From: Flavobacteriales bacterium
GTDB taxonomy: Bacteria; Bacteroidota; Bacteroidia; Flavobacteriales; BACL11
Direction of reading: 5' to 3'
Length of the DNA stretch: 32,524 nucleotides
NCBI GenBank assembly: GCA_018647945.1
Contig: JABGSE010000035.1
Coordinates: 1 to 32,524 of the forward strand
A model generated the notes under the pieces. The model ran no database searches and was not told where the DNA came from. It saw only the letters and a program-made list of their open reading frames with translations. Shown here piece by piece: positions 8,452-17,792 of the stretch. The translations under genes were made by a program, and so were the position numbers. How positions within the stretch are numbered: the stretch's first letter is position 1; each line of letters starts with the position of its first letter.

Positions 8452-11205
8452 TTACCTTATTATATAAAGATAACCGTGATCTTGGTGTTTCCATCCTTCA
8501 AAATCTTGGAAATATATTTCGTAAACATACATTCCCATTGGTAAATCATTTCCTGTGGACTGGTGCTTTCCATCCCAACCATTGGAGTTTAAGAAACATT
8601 CTATTTCTGCAATATTCGTTGTAGAAAATACTACATCAGAAGTTCTGTTGTAAACAGTAAACAAAAATGTTTCTGTTCGCACTCCATTGTAACTGATACA
8701 GAAAAGATCATTTAACTGATCGTTATCAGGAGTAAAGGAATTTGGAACATACATCCAATATTCATCCGTTATCCAAATGTGTTTGTAAGTAGTATCTGTG
8801 CAACCAAAGTCATCTTGTATAATTAAGGACACTTCAAATATTCCTGAAGAATCTTTAAAAGTGTGTGTAGGATTCTGAATAATTTCTTCAAAAGTATTGT
8901 CCCCAAAATTCCACAACCAATCTGATATTGTAGCATCACCCTGAATTGAAAAATCGTTAAAATTAGCATTCGGATAAATAACAGAAAGTGTATCGGACTC
9001 TAAATTAAATAGTGCTGTTGGAGGATTAATAACCGTTACCAATGCAGATCCTGAAGGCCATCCCACTTCATTAGCATCTGAAAAAGACAGTAATGTATAT
9101 ATTCCTTCCTCCCTTGTAGAAATAATATATGGATTTAAAGTAGTAGTTATTGAAGGTTGTTGAACCCCATCTTTTTCATAAACAAAAGTAAAAGGTGAAA
9201 CCGCTGCGGAAAAATATATTTTTACCTCAGCATTATTTGTTGAATTTTTACAAATTGTATCGTTAGCAGAGATAAAAGCCGTTAATGGTGGTTTAGGATA
9301 AGTTATCAAAATAACAGAATCAGAGGATATTGCATCAAAATTAGCTAACATTGAATTTGCATTTGGCAAAATAGGATTTGTATTGGACTGCCATTGATTA
9401 AAAAGCCAATTAGGATTTAATTGGGCTAGTAGTGTAATGTTTTCTCCATACCAATAGTTTTGCGAATAGGGTAAAGCTTGCACTAATCCATCAATGGTAG
9501 CCGTAGCCGAACCTATATTATTGATATCATAAATAATCTGAATACCTAATTTCTGATGAACAACAGAATCTACAAATGCAGTATCACAACCATCAATTAT
9601 AAATCCTTGTGTAGTAAAAATACCCGTATCAGCAGGATTAAAAACCATACTATCAGGAGTATATACCGTATTAAAAGTATTGTTATAAGTAAAACTTCCT
9701 GGAGTCATACTCATTTTCCAAACAAAAATATCTTTCCTTCCAAGTGAATTAAGTATAGTTCCATCAAAATTAGCTGCATCTTCATAAAATCCAATTGCAT
9801 AAACATTCCCAAATCCATCTGGACAGATATCTCCAGTTCTATCATCATCATCCGTATCAGATCCAGCCATTTTTGCCCAAACCCAATCTCCAGTGTTTGT
9901 AGATCCATCCAGCTGAGCGACCCAAGCAGAAGCCGTAGTATCTCCAGGTATTTGAGGGCCAACAACCAATCCACTTGAAAAAGTCATTTCTCCTCTAGCA
10001 GTACCTCCTAGAAAAACCTGCTTATTTATATCTACAGACATTTGATATGGTTTATCCGTACCCTCACTTCTTGCTCTTTTTGCCCATTTCCATTCTCCTT
10101 GATTATTCATCTTGGCAACAAAGACATCTCTTTTTTGTTTATGACTTAAAGTATCTGTTCCATTTGATGCATTTGCACCAGGGAATACCATAGGATTACG
10201 ATATTCTCCAGTAATATAAACATCATCACAAACATCAATAGCTATACTATTTATCCTGTCTGTTTTGTTACTCCCGATACCTTCTGCCCACAACCAATTT
10301 CCATCTTTATCCATTTTAAAGATAAATCCATCCCATTCCCCATTAGATGTAATAGAATACGGACCGTAATTTCCAGTATTTTCAAATCCTCCTATAACAT
10401 ATATATTAGAGAACTTATCAAGTGCTAATCTGTTATCTCTCGATCCTCTTGCGTCTTTAATGCCATCAAACTCATCAACCCAAAGCCAATTACCATTTGA
10501 ATCTAACTTTCCTATATATCCCATAGGAGTACAATTTGTTCCCCAATTCGGATTTGAAACTGATAAAGCATCAAAATCCGCATCATATCCAGAGAAGAAT
10601 CCTGTAACATAAATAAATCCGTCATCATCTACTTTCACATCATATGAATGATCATCAGCATCATAAATTGGATAAGGACATCCACCGGATGTATTGTCTC
10701 CACCAAAACCAATTACCCAAACAGGGTTACCATCTGTATCAATTTTAGCCAATAATGAATTATCGTGAGAATTTGTTTGAGCACCTGGAACACTTAAAGT
10801 GCCTGGTGCTCCATTGACACCTAATTTATAAGAACTCCAGAAAGTTCCTGTAATAAACACATCTCCACCAGGAGTTACATGCATACCCAAGGCTCTGTCA
10901 TCACAACAACCTCCTGATTGATTCCCTCCAGGAATAGCCCAAAGAACATTTCCAAGTGAATCCATCTTAAAAACAAAATTCTCTTTATTATTTCCCCATG
11001 TACTTAAATTGTTATTTGTTAAAGTAATACTCCCAAAAGTAGCCTCATTATTATAATAACCACTACAATAAATAAAACCTAGTGAATCTGTACCTATTGA
11101 AATTCCTTTATCAGAAGCAGTTCCTCCAAAAGATTTTACCCAATCTGTTGTTTGAGAAAAAGACACTATAGGAACAAATAAAACTATAAATAAATATTTT
11201 TTCAT
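8452..11205 (-). CDS. Secreted SBBP-type beta-propeller/PKD protein with T9SS type B sorting domain
   Basis: This 917-residue extracellular protein starts with signal peptide MKKYLFIVLFVPIVSFS and Q at +1. Residues 20 to about 495 hold repeated units of the form W-x(3)-G-G...D-x-x-G-F/N-x-Y-V/I-T/S-G-x-F/Y (for example DDDGFIYVTGFFSG, DVYITGEYRN), as in SBBP/beta-propeller proteins. A linker of Ig-like strands follows. A PKD domain lies at about 733-815 (WLWNFGDNT...HTF). The last 100 residues (818-917; MYVPNSFTPDNDQLND ... YLYIIR) are a gliding-motility/T9SS type B C-terminal domain, marking the protein for export across the outer membrane. Ligand and function are unknown. The gene lies 3 nt after the choice-of-anchor L gene and is probably co-transcribed with it. 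Confidence 0.85.
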   Translation of the reverse strand: MKKYLFIVLFVPIVSFSQTTDWVKSFGGTASDKGISIGTDSLGFIYCSGYYNNEATFGSITLTNNNLSTWGNNKENFVFKMDSLGNVLWAIPGGNQSGGCCDDRALGMHVTPGGDVFITGTFWSSYKLGVNGAPGTLSVPGAQTNSHDNSLLAKIDTDGNPVWVIGFGGDNTSGGCPYPIYDADDHSYDVKVDDDGFIYVTGFFSGYDADFDALSVSNPNWGTNCTPMGYIGKLDSNGNWLWVDEFDGIKDARGSRDNRLALDKFSNIYVIGGFENTGNYGPYSITSNGEWDGFIFKMDKDGNWLWAEGIGSNKTDRINSIAIDVCDDVYITGEYRNPMVFPGANASNGTDTLSHKQKRDVFVAKMNNQGEWKWAKRARSEGTDKPYQMSVDINKQVFLGGTARGEMTFSSGLVVGPQIPGDTTASAWVAQLDGSTNTGDWVWAKMAGSDTDDDDRTGDICPDGFGNVYAIGFYEDAANFDGTILNSLGRKDIFVWKMSMTPGSFTYNNTFNTVYTPDSMVFNPADTGIFTTQGFIIDGCDTAFVDSVVHQKLGIQIIYDINNIGSATATIDGLVQALPYSQNYWYGENITLLAQLNPNWLFNQWQSNTNPILPNANSMLANFDAISSDSVILITYPKPPLTAFISANDTICKNSTNNAEVKIYFSAAVSPFTFVYEKDGVQQPSITTTLNPYIISTREEGIYTLLSFSDANEVGWPSGSALVTVINPPTALFNLESDTLSVIYPNANFNDFSIQGDATISDWLWNFGDNTFEEIIQNPTHTFKDSSGIFEVSLIIQDDFGCTDTTYKHIWITDEYWMYVPNSFTPDNDQLNDLFCISYNGVRTETFLFTVYNRTSDVVFSTTNIAEIECFLNSNGWDGKHQSTGNDLPMGMYVYEIYFQDFEGWKHQDHGYLYIIR

Positions 11206-11208
11206 ATT

Positions 11209-13254
11209 TTAATAAATTACATTAACAATTCCTTGCTTGACAAACTTCTTTCTATCTTTTCCCAATAACTCTATAGAATACAAATAATCTCCTTGAGGGA
11301 CTAACTTTCCATTCAACTTAGCGTCCCAAAACTTACTCATATCATTTGTTTCATAAATTAACTCCCCCCATCTACTAGTTATAATCATAGAAAAAGTACT
11401 GATATTTAATCCATATATTTCAAATAACTCATTATGATCATCTCCGTTTGGGGTAAAGGCATTCGGGATGTACAACTGAGTAAGAGGAACTGTATGAACA
11501 ATTGAAAACTCTGAAGTATCTGTACAATTATTTTCGTCCGTAACAAAAACATAGAATATACCTGCATCCGAAATAGTTAAATCAGAATATACTGAAAGTA
11601 AAGAGTCTTCAGAATCATACCACTGATACAACTGATATTCACCAACATTTAAAGTTATGACTTCCCCCTCATAAATAGTGATTTCTGCAGGAGTAATTAC
11701 CGCAATTGGCAAATCGAAAGTATAAACCAAAACAGAATCTTGCAATACAGAAACACAATTATTTACATCCGTAACTAAAGTAGAATTATAAGTACCAGCA
11801 TCAGAAGTTGATAAAGTATAAACAGGACTATTTATTCCATTCTGACTAAAAGAAGAAGTCCCATCTGTAAAAGTTAAATCCCAAGGAAGAAGTCCGTTAA
11901 AAGTAAAATCAATATTTATTGTGCTTCCGTCTTTACAAATATTTCCACCTCCACTAACAATTGTTATAGGAGGGTTATCTTCTGTAATTGTTATAGAATC
12001 TTCTGCCAAGCATCCTGTTCCGTCATCAATAATTAGTTTATAAAATCCTTCAGAAACTATAATAGAAGAACTTGAACTGTCTGTAGAACTAATATTCCAA
12101 TTATATTGATAAATCCCAGACCCTCCAGTTACTAAAGGAGATAAAGAAACGGTCGTATTACATGGAATTATTACATCCGGCCCTAAATCAAATGATGGTG
12201 GAATATCTGAGTTTATTGTAATAGTATCAGAAACTACTGCACAACCAGATGAAGTAGCAGATACTAAATACCATCCAGGACCTACTTCTACTAAAGAATC
12301 TGTACTTAAAATTGTTCCAAATTCATTAACCCACTCATATGTTGCACCAATTCCACCATCTGCAGTAAGGATAATAGTAGCATTACAAGGTATCTCAACA
12401 TAAGTAGAATCGAAACCAAAATTATCTGTTACATTTAATTCTGGACTTTTAAAACTTCCTGCTTCCAGCCAAACATATGAACTTAATCCTTGATCTGAAC
12501 CGTCAGCAATTGCTAAACGGATATGATATAGTTCCCCACATTGAACAACTGCAACAGCTGTAAAAACCGTAGTCATTCCATCTGCATCTGCAATGGTGTC
12601 TAAACCACCAGAATTGTCTACAAAATATTGAACATTTATTGGAGTTACACTATTTACAGATGATATTGTAATTGGTAATGGAGGATTTGAACCTGGAACA
12701 ATAGCTAAATTTATTGATCCGTTTGCATATGGACCCGAGATTCCAGGACCTGACAGAAAAAATCCAAATACATCATTATATTGTGTATTTTCAAAAGCAA
12801 AATACTCTTGAGAACCAAAAACATATCTGAAAGTAATAGTATCTGAAGTAGGAATAAAGTCGAACTCTAATTTTGCAACATCATTAATACTACTTACAGT
12901 AAATGATTGTCCAATCATTCCTGGAACAGAATTAGCAACATTAAGTAAATCTGGATCAGTTACAATATTCGCTGGATTAGTAAAAGAGATCGTTCCAGGC
13001 ATCAAGTTATCAATATCTCCGGTCGCCATTACTATTCCGCTATCTAGACCAAGTGAAGTATTTACCGCATTAAAAAAACCAATTTGCATACTACCCCCCT
13101 CATAAGAATGATTAGAAGCCACAACTCCACCACCCAGTAATACATTATCAATTAAATAAGTAGGATTATCGTTTGGAGTAGTTTTATCTACCGTAATCTG
13201 AGAAAAGGAAATAAAATTACAGAAAACAAATAAAAATATAAATATTTTTTTCAT
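11209..13254 (-). CDS. Choice-of-anchor L domain protein with T9SS type B sorting domain
   Basis: The ATG at 13254 is chosen because it begins a clean signal peptide (MKKIFIFLFVFCNFISFS, then Q). A GTG 48 nt upstream would add residues before it and is unlikely. The product has 681 residues. Residues 19 to about 265 match the choice-of-anchor L domain: LLGGGVVASNHSYEG, GLDSGIVMATGDI, RYVFGSQEYFAFENT, YNDVFGFFLSGPGISG, YHIRLAIADGSD and LEAGSF. Ig/PKD-like strands follow (for example GGSGIYQYNW). Residues 594-681 (LYIPNAFTPNGDDHNELF ... GIVNVIY) are a T9SS type B C-terminal domain with the common WGELIYET strand. It is expected at the cell surface or in the medium. Adhesion or matrix binding is plausible but not shown. 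A -7 box lies 6 nt before the start. Confidence 0.88.
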   Translation of the reverse strand: MKKIFIFLFVFCNFISFSQITVDKTTPNDNPTYLIDNVLLGGGVVASNHSYEGGSMQIGFFNAVNTSLGLDSGIVMATGDIDNLMPGTISFTNPANIVTDPDLLNVANSVPGMIGQSFTVSSINDVAKLEFDFIPTSDTITFRYVFGSQEYFAFENTQYNDVFGFFLSGPGISGPYANGSINLAIVPGSNPPLPITISSVNSVTPINVQYFVDNSGGLDTIADADGMTTVFTAVAVVQCGELYHIRLAIADGSDQGLSSYVWLEAGSFKSPELNVTDNFGFDSTYVEIPCNATIILTADGGIGATYEWVNEFGTILSTDSLVEVGPGWYLVSATSSGCAVVSDTITINSDIPPSFDLGPDVIIPCNTTVSLSPLVTGGSGIYQYNWNISSTDSSSSSIIVSEGFYKLIIDDGTGCLAEDSITITEDNPPITIVSGGGNICKDGSTINIDFTFNGLLPWDLTFTDGTSSFSQNGINSPVYTLSTSDAGTYNSTLVTDVNNCVSVLQDSVLVYTFDLPIAVITPAEITIYEGEVITLNVGEYQLYQWYDSEDSLLSVYSDLTISDAGIFYVFVTDENNCTDTSEFSIVHTVPLTQLYIPNAFTPNGDDHNELFEIYGLNISTFSMIITSRWGELIYETNDMSKFWDAKLNGKLVPQGDYLYSIELLGKDRKKFVKQGIVNVIY

Positions 13255-13260
13255 GAAGTG

Positions 13261-13268
13261 CAAATATA
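13261..13268 (-). promoter_or_regulatory. Putative -7 box (TATATTTG) for the choice-of-anchor L gene
   Basis: The minus strand reads TATATTTG, then six bases, then the ATG at 13254. If it is used, the mRNA would be leaderless or nearly so. No clean -33 TTTG is present at 19 nt; only GTTG stands about 18 nt upstream. The same 6-nt geometry recurs at truA. Confidence 0.35.
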
Positions 13269-13316
13269 TAAAAGTACTAGAAAAATCAACAATATTTTTC
13301 ACTTCATCTTATGCCT

Positions 13317-15077
13317 TCAATCCTTTATAGAAAACTGTGTAGTGTACATCTCTTTATATTTTCCATTTATCTCCATCAAATCAGTATGGCTTCCTTGTTC
13401 CAAAACAGTACCGTTTTCTATCAGAAGAATTTTATCGGAATTCACAATGGTGGAAAGTCGGTGAGCAATTATAATTGTGGTTCTTCCTTCCGATATTTTC
13501 TGGAGGGAAGCTTGCAAAATATTTTCTGTGTAGGAATCAATTGAAGAAGTAGCCTCATCTAGAATAAGGATTTTTGGATTTCGGAGATACACCCTTAAGA
13601 AAGAAATAAGTTGTCGTTGCCCTGTAGAAAGCGTAACTCCCCTTTCTCCCACCACATAATTATATCCTCCTGGTAAACTCATAATAAAATTATGAATCCC
13701 AATTTCTTTTGCTGCATTTATTACACTTTCCTCTTTTATGTTTTCATCAAACAAAATAATGTTTTCCATAATAGAAGAAGAAAACAAATGAACCTCTTGT
13801 TGTACTACCGCAATATGTTGCCTCAAATTACTCAACTTAAAATCTCTTATTTCCACCCCATCAATAAATATCTCTCCTTCTTGTATTTCGTAAAAACGAT
13901 TCAGTATATTTATAATAGAAGTTTTACCGGCACCCGTCGTACCAACCAAAGCTAAGTTTTTTCCTTTTTCAATTTTAAACGAAAGACCTTTGAGTACCCA
14001 ATTTTCATCTTTATAAGCAAACTTTACATTTTTATATTCTACATCACCAGCAATTGTTTCTTTTTCAGTTATTCCATTATCACTAATAAATTCTTCTGTA
14101 TCTAAAACTTTAAATACCCTTTCCGATCCTACAATTCCCATTTGTAACACATTAAATCTATCGGCAAGCTGCCTTATTGGTCGGAACATCATATGTATGT
14201 AAAGTATAAATGCGATTAACTCTCCTAATGTAACAGACTTCCCAGAAATAATTGCTTCTCCACCATACCAAATAATCAAACCGATAGAAAGAGCAGAAAG
14301 AATTTCTACTACCGGAAAAAACACAGAATAATAGAAAACCGATTTTAAATGAGCCGTTAAATGTTTCTTGTTTATCTGTTCAAACTTTTTAAATTCTGAG
14401 TCTTCCCGATTAAAAATTTGCACCAAATTCATCCCCACAATATGTTCTTGTACAAAAGTATTTATGTTCGATACTTCTTTCCTCACATCCTGAAAAGCAG
14501 CTTTTATATTCTTTTTGAACCAAGCAGTAGCAATTAGTAAAATTGGAATAGCTACCATACTCATTAGTGCTAATCTCCAATCAGTGTAAAACATCATACT
14601 GATTACCACAATCAGTTTTAGGAGTTCCCCAATAATAACAAAAAGCCCTTGCGAAAATATATCCGAAATGGTTTCAATATCCGAAACGGTACGCGTAACC
14701 AAAGAACCAATAGGAGTATTATCGAAATAAGTCATTTTCAATTTAAGGATATGCTTGTATACTTTTGCACGCATATCTTGTATTACATGCTGTCCAAGCC
14801 AAGTAGCCAAATAAATATACAGAAACTGAACTATGGCCTCCAAAAATAAAATCCCCAATAATACCATACAAATAAACTTGAGTTGAATAGGATCAGGGGA
14901 AATGATATAATTGTCCACTGCATAATTGATAAGTAAGGGCCTAAGCGGACTTAAAAAAGAAAGTAGTATGGAAAAGAACATGGACAAATACAAGACCTTT
15001 TTATAAGGACGAGTAAAAGTAAGTACTCTTTTCAGAAGATTAAAATCTATTGCTTTTCCGGTTTTTGTTTGTGCCAT
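13317..15077 (-). CDS. MsbA-like ABC exporter (fused permease and ATPase)
   Basis: This 586-residue half-transporter has about six N-terminal membrane segments (from VLYLSMFFSILLSFLSPL) and a C-terminal nucleotide-binding domain. The latter shows Walker A GTTGAGKT (379-386), Q-loop VVQQEVHLF (near 426), signature LSTGQ (483-487), Walker B ILILDE (D507, E508), D-loop SSID, and switch His in IIIAHRLS (H539). It should dimerise in the inner membrane and export lipid, drug or peptide; the family includes MsbA, but the substrate cannot be read from sequence. The ATG follows the truA stop codon with no gap, so the two are an operon. The signature has Thr in place of the first Gly of LSGGQ, a known tolerated variant. 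Confidence 0.88.
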   Translation of the reverse strand: MAQTKTGKAIDFNLLKRVLTFTRPYKKVLYLSMFFSILLSFLSPLRPLLINYAVDNYIISPDPIQLKFICMVLLGILFLEAIVQFLYIYLATWLGQHVIQDMRAKVYKHILKLKMTYFDNTPIGSLVTRTVSDIETISDIFSQGLFVIIGELLKLIVVISMMFYTDWRLALMSMVAIPILLIATAWFKKNIKAAFQDVRKEVSNINTFVQEHIVGMNLVQIFNREDSEFKKFEQINKKHLTAHLKSVFYYSVFFPVVEILSALSIGLIIWYGGEAIISGKSVTLGELIAFILYIHMMFRPIRQLADRFNVLQMGIVGSERVFKVLDTEEFISDNGITEKETIAGDVEYKNVKFAYKDENWVLKGLSFKIEKGKNLALVGTTGAGKTSIINILNRFYEIQEGEIFIDGVEIRDFKLSNLRQHIAVVQQEVHLFSSSIMENIILFDENIKEESVINAAKEIGIHNFIMSLPGGYNYVVGERGVTLSTGQRQLISFLRVYLRNPKILILDEATSSIDSYTENILQASLQKISEGRTTIIIAHRLSTIVNSDKILLIENGTVLEQGSHTDLMEINGKYKEMYTTQFSIKD

Positions 15078-15812
15078 TTATATGTCTTTTGGATATTTTA
15101 TTTCAGTTAAAAATAGGGCCTTTGCAGGAACGGAAGTCCCTGCAGCGCACCTATCTCTCTTTTCTATTATTGTTTTTATTTCTTCTACTTCTATTTTTCC
15201 AGTTCCTACATCCAACAAAGTACCAACAATGGACCTTACCATATTCCTAAGAAAACGATTGGACGAAATAGTAAACACAAAAGTATCTCCTTCTTTTTCC
15301 CAAACTGCTTTTGTTATATTACAATTATTGGTAAAGGTGTCGGTATTTACTTTGGAGAAAGAAGTAAAATCCTGATCTCCCATTAAATAGTTACAAGCGG
15401 CATTCATTTTATCTATATCCAAATGTTTAAAAACCAAATGTAAGTTATTGTTAAATATATCTTTTTGGGGAGATACATAATATTTATAAGTTCGGGCAAC
15501 TGCAGTAAAACGGACATGAGTATCTTCTTTTACTGGGAATAGAGCCGAAACCATAATATCGTTTGGTAAAAAGGAGTTGAGTTTAGTCACTATTTTATCG
15601 GAATTTAATGTTGTGCTAGTATCCAAATGAGCAAACATTTGTTTGGCATGTACTCCCGTATCGGTTCTGCTGGCTCCCATTAATTCTACTTCTTCTTTTA
15701 GTAAAACCGACAAACATTTTGTTAATTCCTCTTGCACCGTATTAGAATTGAGTTGTTTTTGCCAACCATGATAATTGGTTCCATTAAAAGAAAATTCTAT
15801 AAAGTATTTCAT
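15078..15812 (-). CDS. truA: tRNA pseudouridine synthase A (TruA)
   Basis: TruA converts uridines 38-40 of the tRNA anticodon arm to pseudouridine. The ATG at 15812 (244 residues) starts with MKYFIEFSFNGTNYHGWQ, as family members do; a TTG three codons upstream is possible but less likely. The catalytic Asp is in GASRTDTGVHAKQ (D51 from the ATG). The C-terminal half carries RFLRNMVRSIVGTLLDVG, the second conserved TruA block. Length is usual for the family. It is the first gene of a minus-strand unit with the ABC exporter and diverges from the bat operon across about 110 bp. Confidence 0.95.
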   Translation of the reverse strand: MKYFIEFSFNGTNYHGWQKQLNSNTVQEELTKCLSVLLKEEVELMGASRTDTGVHAKQMFAHLDTSTTLNSDKIVTKLNSFLPNDIMVSALFPVKEDTHVRFTAVARTYKYYVSPQKDIFNNNLHLVFKHLDIDKMNAACNYLMGDQDFTSFSKVNTDTFTNNCNITKAVWEKEGDTFVFTISSNRFLRNMVRSIVGTLLDVGTGKIEVEEIKTIIEKRDRCAAGTSVPAKALFLTEIKYPKDI

Positions 15813-15818
15813 TTGTGG

Positions 15819-15826
15819 CAAAAGTA
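15819..15826 (-). promoter_or_regulatory. Putative -7 box (TACTTTTG) for truA
   Basis: The minus strand reads TACTTTTG, fitting TAnnTTTG, followed by CCACAA and the truA ATG. A TTTG lies 24 nt upstream, longer than the usual 19-21 nt. If real, the transcript would have almost no leader. Confidence 0.33.
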
Positions 15827-15871
15827 AGAAAGCAAATTAAAATACTATAGCAAAAAGAAATACGTTTGTTT

Positions 15872-15902
15872 TTTGGTAAGTCGAGAAACAATTTTATTTT
15901 TG
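15872..15902 (+). promoter_or_regulatory. Bacteroidetes-type promoter for the bat operon
   Basis: TTTG at 15872-15875 and TATTTTTG at 15895-15902 are separated by exactly 19 nt, matching the Bacteroidetes -33 TTTG / -7 TAnnTTTG arrangement. The predicted start of transcription is near 15906, giving a leader of about 16 nt before the moxR ATG at 15922. This is the best promoter in the window and the only one found ahead of the eight-gene operon. Confidence 0.6.
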
Positions 15903-15921
15903 TTTCCCTAAAATAAATACA

Positions 15922-16920
15922 ATGGAAGAATTAAATATTGACATAAAACAGCTGAACGAAAAGATTAACAAAGAAAGTGCCATTATTGAGCTACTTACAA
16001 TGGAACTAAGCAAAGTAATTGTTGGGCAAAAAGAAATGATAGACCGACTTCTGGTAGCGCTTCTATCTAACGGACATATTTTGTTGGAAGGTGTGCCAGG
16101 ACTAGCAAAAACTTTAGCTATTAGCACTCTAGCAAAAACAATAGATGCCGACTTTAGAAGATTACAATTTACTCCTGATCTATTACCAGCCGATATTTTG
16201 GGAACACAAATATATAGTCCGAAAAAGGAAAGTTTCTCCATTAAAAAAGGACCTATATTTTCTAACTTGATACTTGCAGATGAGATAAACAGAGCGCCTG
16301 CTAAAGTACAATCAGCACTTTTAGAAGCCATGCAAGAACGTCAAATATCCATTGGAGATGAGACCTTTAAATTGGAAGATCCGTTTTTGGTAATGGCAAC
16401 CCAAAACCCTATAGAACAAGAAGGAACTTATCCTTTACCAGAAGCACAAGTAGATAGATTCATGCTAAAGGTGGTAATTGACTACCCTAAAAAGGAGGAA
16501 GAAAAACAAATTATGCGTCATAACTTAGCAAAGGAATTTCCACAATCAAATTGCATATTAAAAACCGAAAGCATCTTATCGGCAAGGGAAGTAGTAAAGG
16601 AAGTATACATGGATGAAAAAATTGAACAATATATATTGGACATTATTTTCGCTACTCGTACTCCGGAAAAATACGGAATAGGAAAAATAAAAGATTATAT
16701 TTCTTTTGGTGGTTCTCCAAGGGCATCTATCAACTTAGCAAAAGTAAGTAAAGCATTTGCCTTTATAAAAAGGAGAGGATATGTAATTCCAGAAGACGTA
16801 AGAGCTATGTGTTATGATGTATTAAGACACAGAATAGGACTTACTTATGAAGCAGAAGCAGAAAACATTAGTACAGAAGATATTATTACTGAAATACTAA
16901 ACACAGTAGAGATTCCATAA
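15922..16920 (+). CDS. moxR: MoxR-family AAA+ ATPase
   Basis: This 332-residue AAA+ protein has Walker A GVPGLAKT (57-64), Walker B LILADE (D120, E121), the MoxR block RAPAKVQSALLEAMQERQ, sensor 1 MATQNP (N162) and GTYPLPEAQVDRF. MoxR ATPases act as chaperones for partner proteins with von Willebrand A (VWA) domains, helping complexes mature. Here three VWA proteins (the DUF58 protein, BatA, BatB) follow in the same operon and are the likely clients. It is cytoplasmic, with no signal peptide. The stop codon overlaps the next start by one base (TAATG), suggesting coupled translation. Confidence 0.95.
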   Translation: MEELNIDIKQLNEKINKESAIIELLTMELSKVIVGQKEMIDRLLVALLSNGHILLEGVPGLAKTLAISTLAKTIDADFRRLQFTPDLLPADILGTQIYSPKKESFSIKKGPIFSNLILADEINRAPAKVQSALLEAMQERQISIGDETFKLEDPFLVMATQNPIEQEGTYPLPEAQVDRFMLKVVIDYPKKEEEKQIMRHNLAKEFPQSNCILKTESILSAREVVKEVYMDEKIEQYILDIIFATRTPEKYGIGKIKDYISFGGSPRASINLAKVSKAFAFIKRRGYVIPEDVRAMCYDVLRHRIGLTYEAEAENISTEDIITEILNTVEIP

Positions 16921-17792
16921 TGAGTACAATCGAACTTCTTAAAAAAGTACGAAAAATTGAAATAAAAACCAAAGGACTCTCTAATCATATTTTTTCTGGA
17001 GAATACCATACGGCTTTTAAGGGGAAAGGTATGGCCTTTTCGGAAGTGAGAGAGTATCAGCCGGGAGATGATGTTCGATCTATAGATTGGAATGTAACCG
17101 CCCGATACAATAGTCCGTTTGTAAAGGTTTTTGAAGAAGAACGAGAAATGACTGTTATCCTTTTGATAGATGTAAGTGGTAGCTCAGATTTTGGTACGCA
17201 AACACAATTAAAAAGAGAAATAGCCACAGAAATAGCGGCTGTACTTTCTTTTTCGGCTATTAACAACAACGATAAAATCGGAGTTATTTTCTTTTCCGAC
17301 AAAATAGAAATGTTTATTCCTCCAAAAAAAGGGAAATCCCATATTTTACGAATCATAAGACAGTTGATTACCTTTGAGTCTGAAAGTAAAAAAACAAATA
17401 TTGAAATAGTATTAAAGTACTTCAACAATGTAATAAAAAAGAGAGCCGTTTGTTTTATCTTCTCCGATTTTATGGATGATAATTTTGAAAAGTCCTTAAA
17501 AATAGCCCGTAACAAACACGATATTATTGCCCTCCGCATTCATGATGAAAGAGAAGAAATACTACCCAATGTGGGACTACTAAAAGTAGAAGATTCCGAA
17601 AATCGTGAAATGAGATGGATTGACTCTTCCAACAAAAAAGTAAGGAGCGACTTCAACAGTAACTACAGAGAATTTGAAAAGGGATTGAAACAAACTCTAC
17701 AAAGTTCGGGAGTAGATCATATTGATATAAAAACCGGAAAAGATTATGTAAAACCCCTTATGAATTTCTTTAAAAATAGAGGGAGAAGATAA
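16920..17792 (+). CDS. DUF58 domain protein (VWA-like)
   Basis: This 290-residue protein has the DUF58 hallmark EVREYQPGDDVRSIDWNVTA (residues 42-61), followed by a VWA-type metal site DVSGS (D84, S86, S88). No membrane segment is evident, so it is probably cytoplasmic, on the inner face of the membrane. DUF58 proteins nearly always accompany MoxR, and this one sits between moxR and the membrane genes with one-base TAATG overlaps on both sides. Its likely role is to link the ATPase to BatA/BatB. The biochemical function is not established. Confidence 0.92.
   Translation: MSTIELLKKVRKIEIKTKGLSNHIFSGEYHTAFKGKGMAFSEVREYQPGDDVRSIDWNVTARYNSPFVKVFEEEREMTVILLIDVSGSSDFGTQTQLKREIATEIAAVLSFSAINNNDKIGVIFFSDKIEMFIPPKKGKSHILRIIRQLITFESESKKTNIEIVLKYFNNVIKKRAVCFIFSDFMDDNFEKSLKIARNKHDIIALRIHDEREEILPNVGLLKVEDSENREMRWIDSSNKKVRSDFNSNYREFEKGLKQTLQSSGVDHIDIKTGKDYVKPLMNFFKNRGRR

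Noticed and set aside
13255-13302. Upstream GTG start for the choice-of-anchor L gene
   Set aside because: It would place 16 residues before a clean signal peptide that starts with its own ATG at 13254, and the -7 box would then lie inside the coding region.
13317-15077. LSTGQ instead of LSGGQ in the ABC exporter as a sign of inactivity
   Set aside because: This substitution is tolerated in active ABC proteins and every other motif is intact.
15813-15821. TTG start for truA, three codons upstream
   Set aside because: The ATG at 15812 fits the usual TruA N-terminus; the TTG overlaps the putative -7 box.
15894-16331. 145-codon minus-strand frame opposite moxR
   Set aside because: It is antisense to the conserved AAA+ motifs of moxR and overlaps the bat promoter; its protein is not recognisable.
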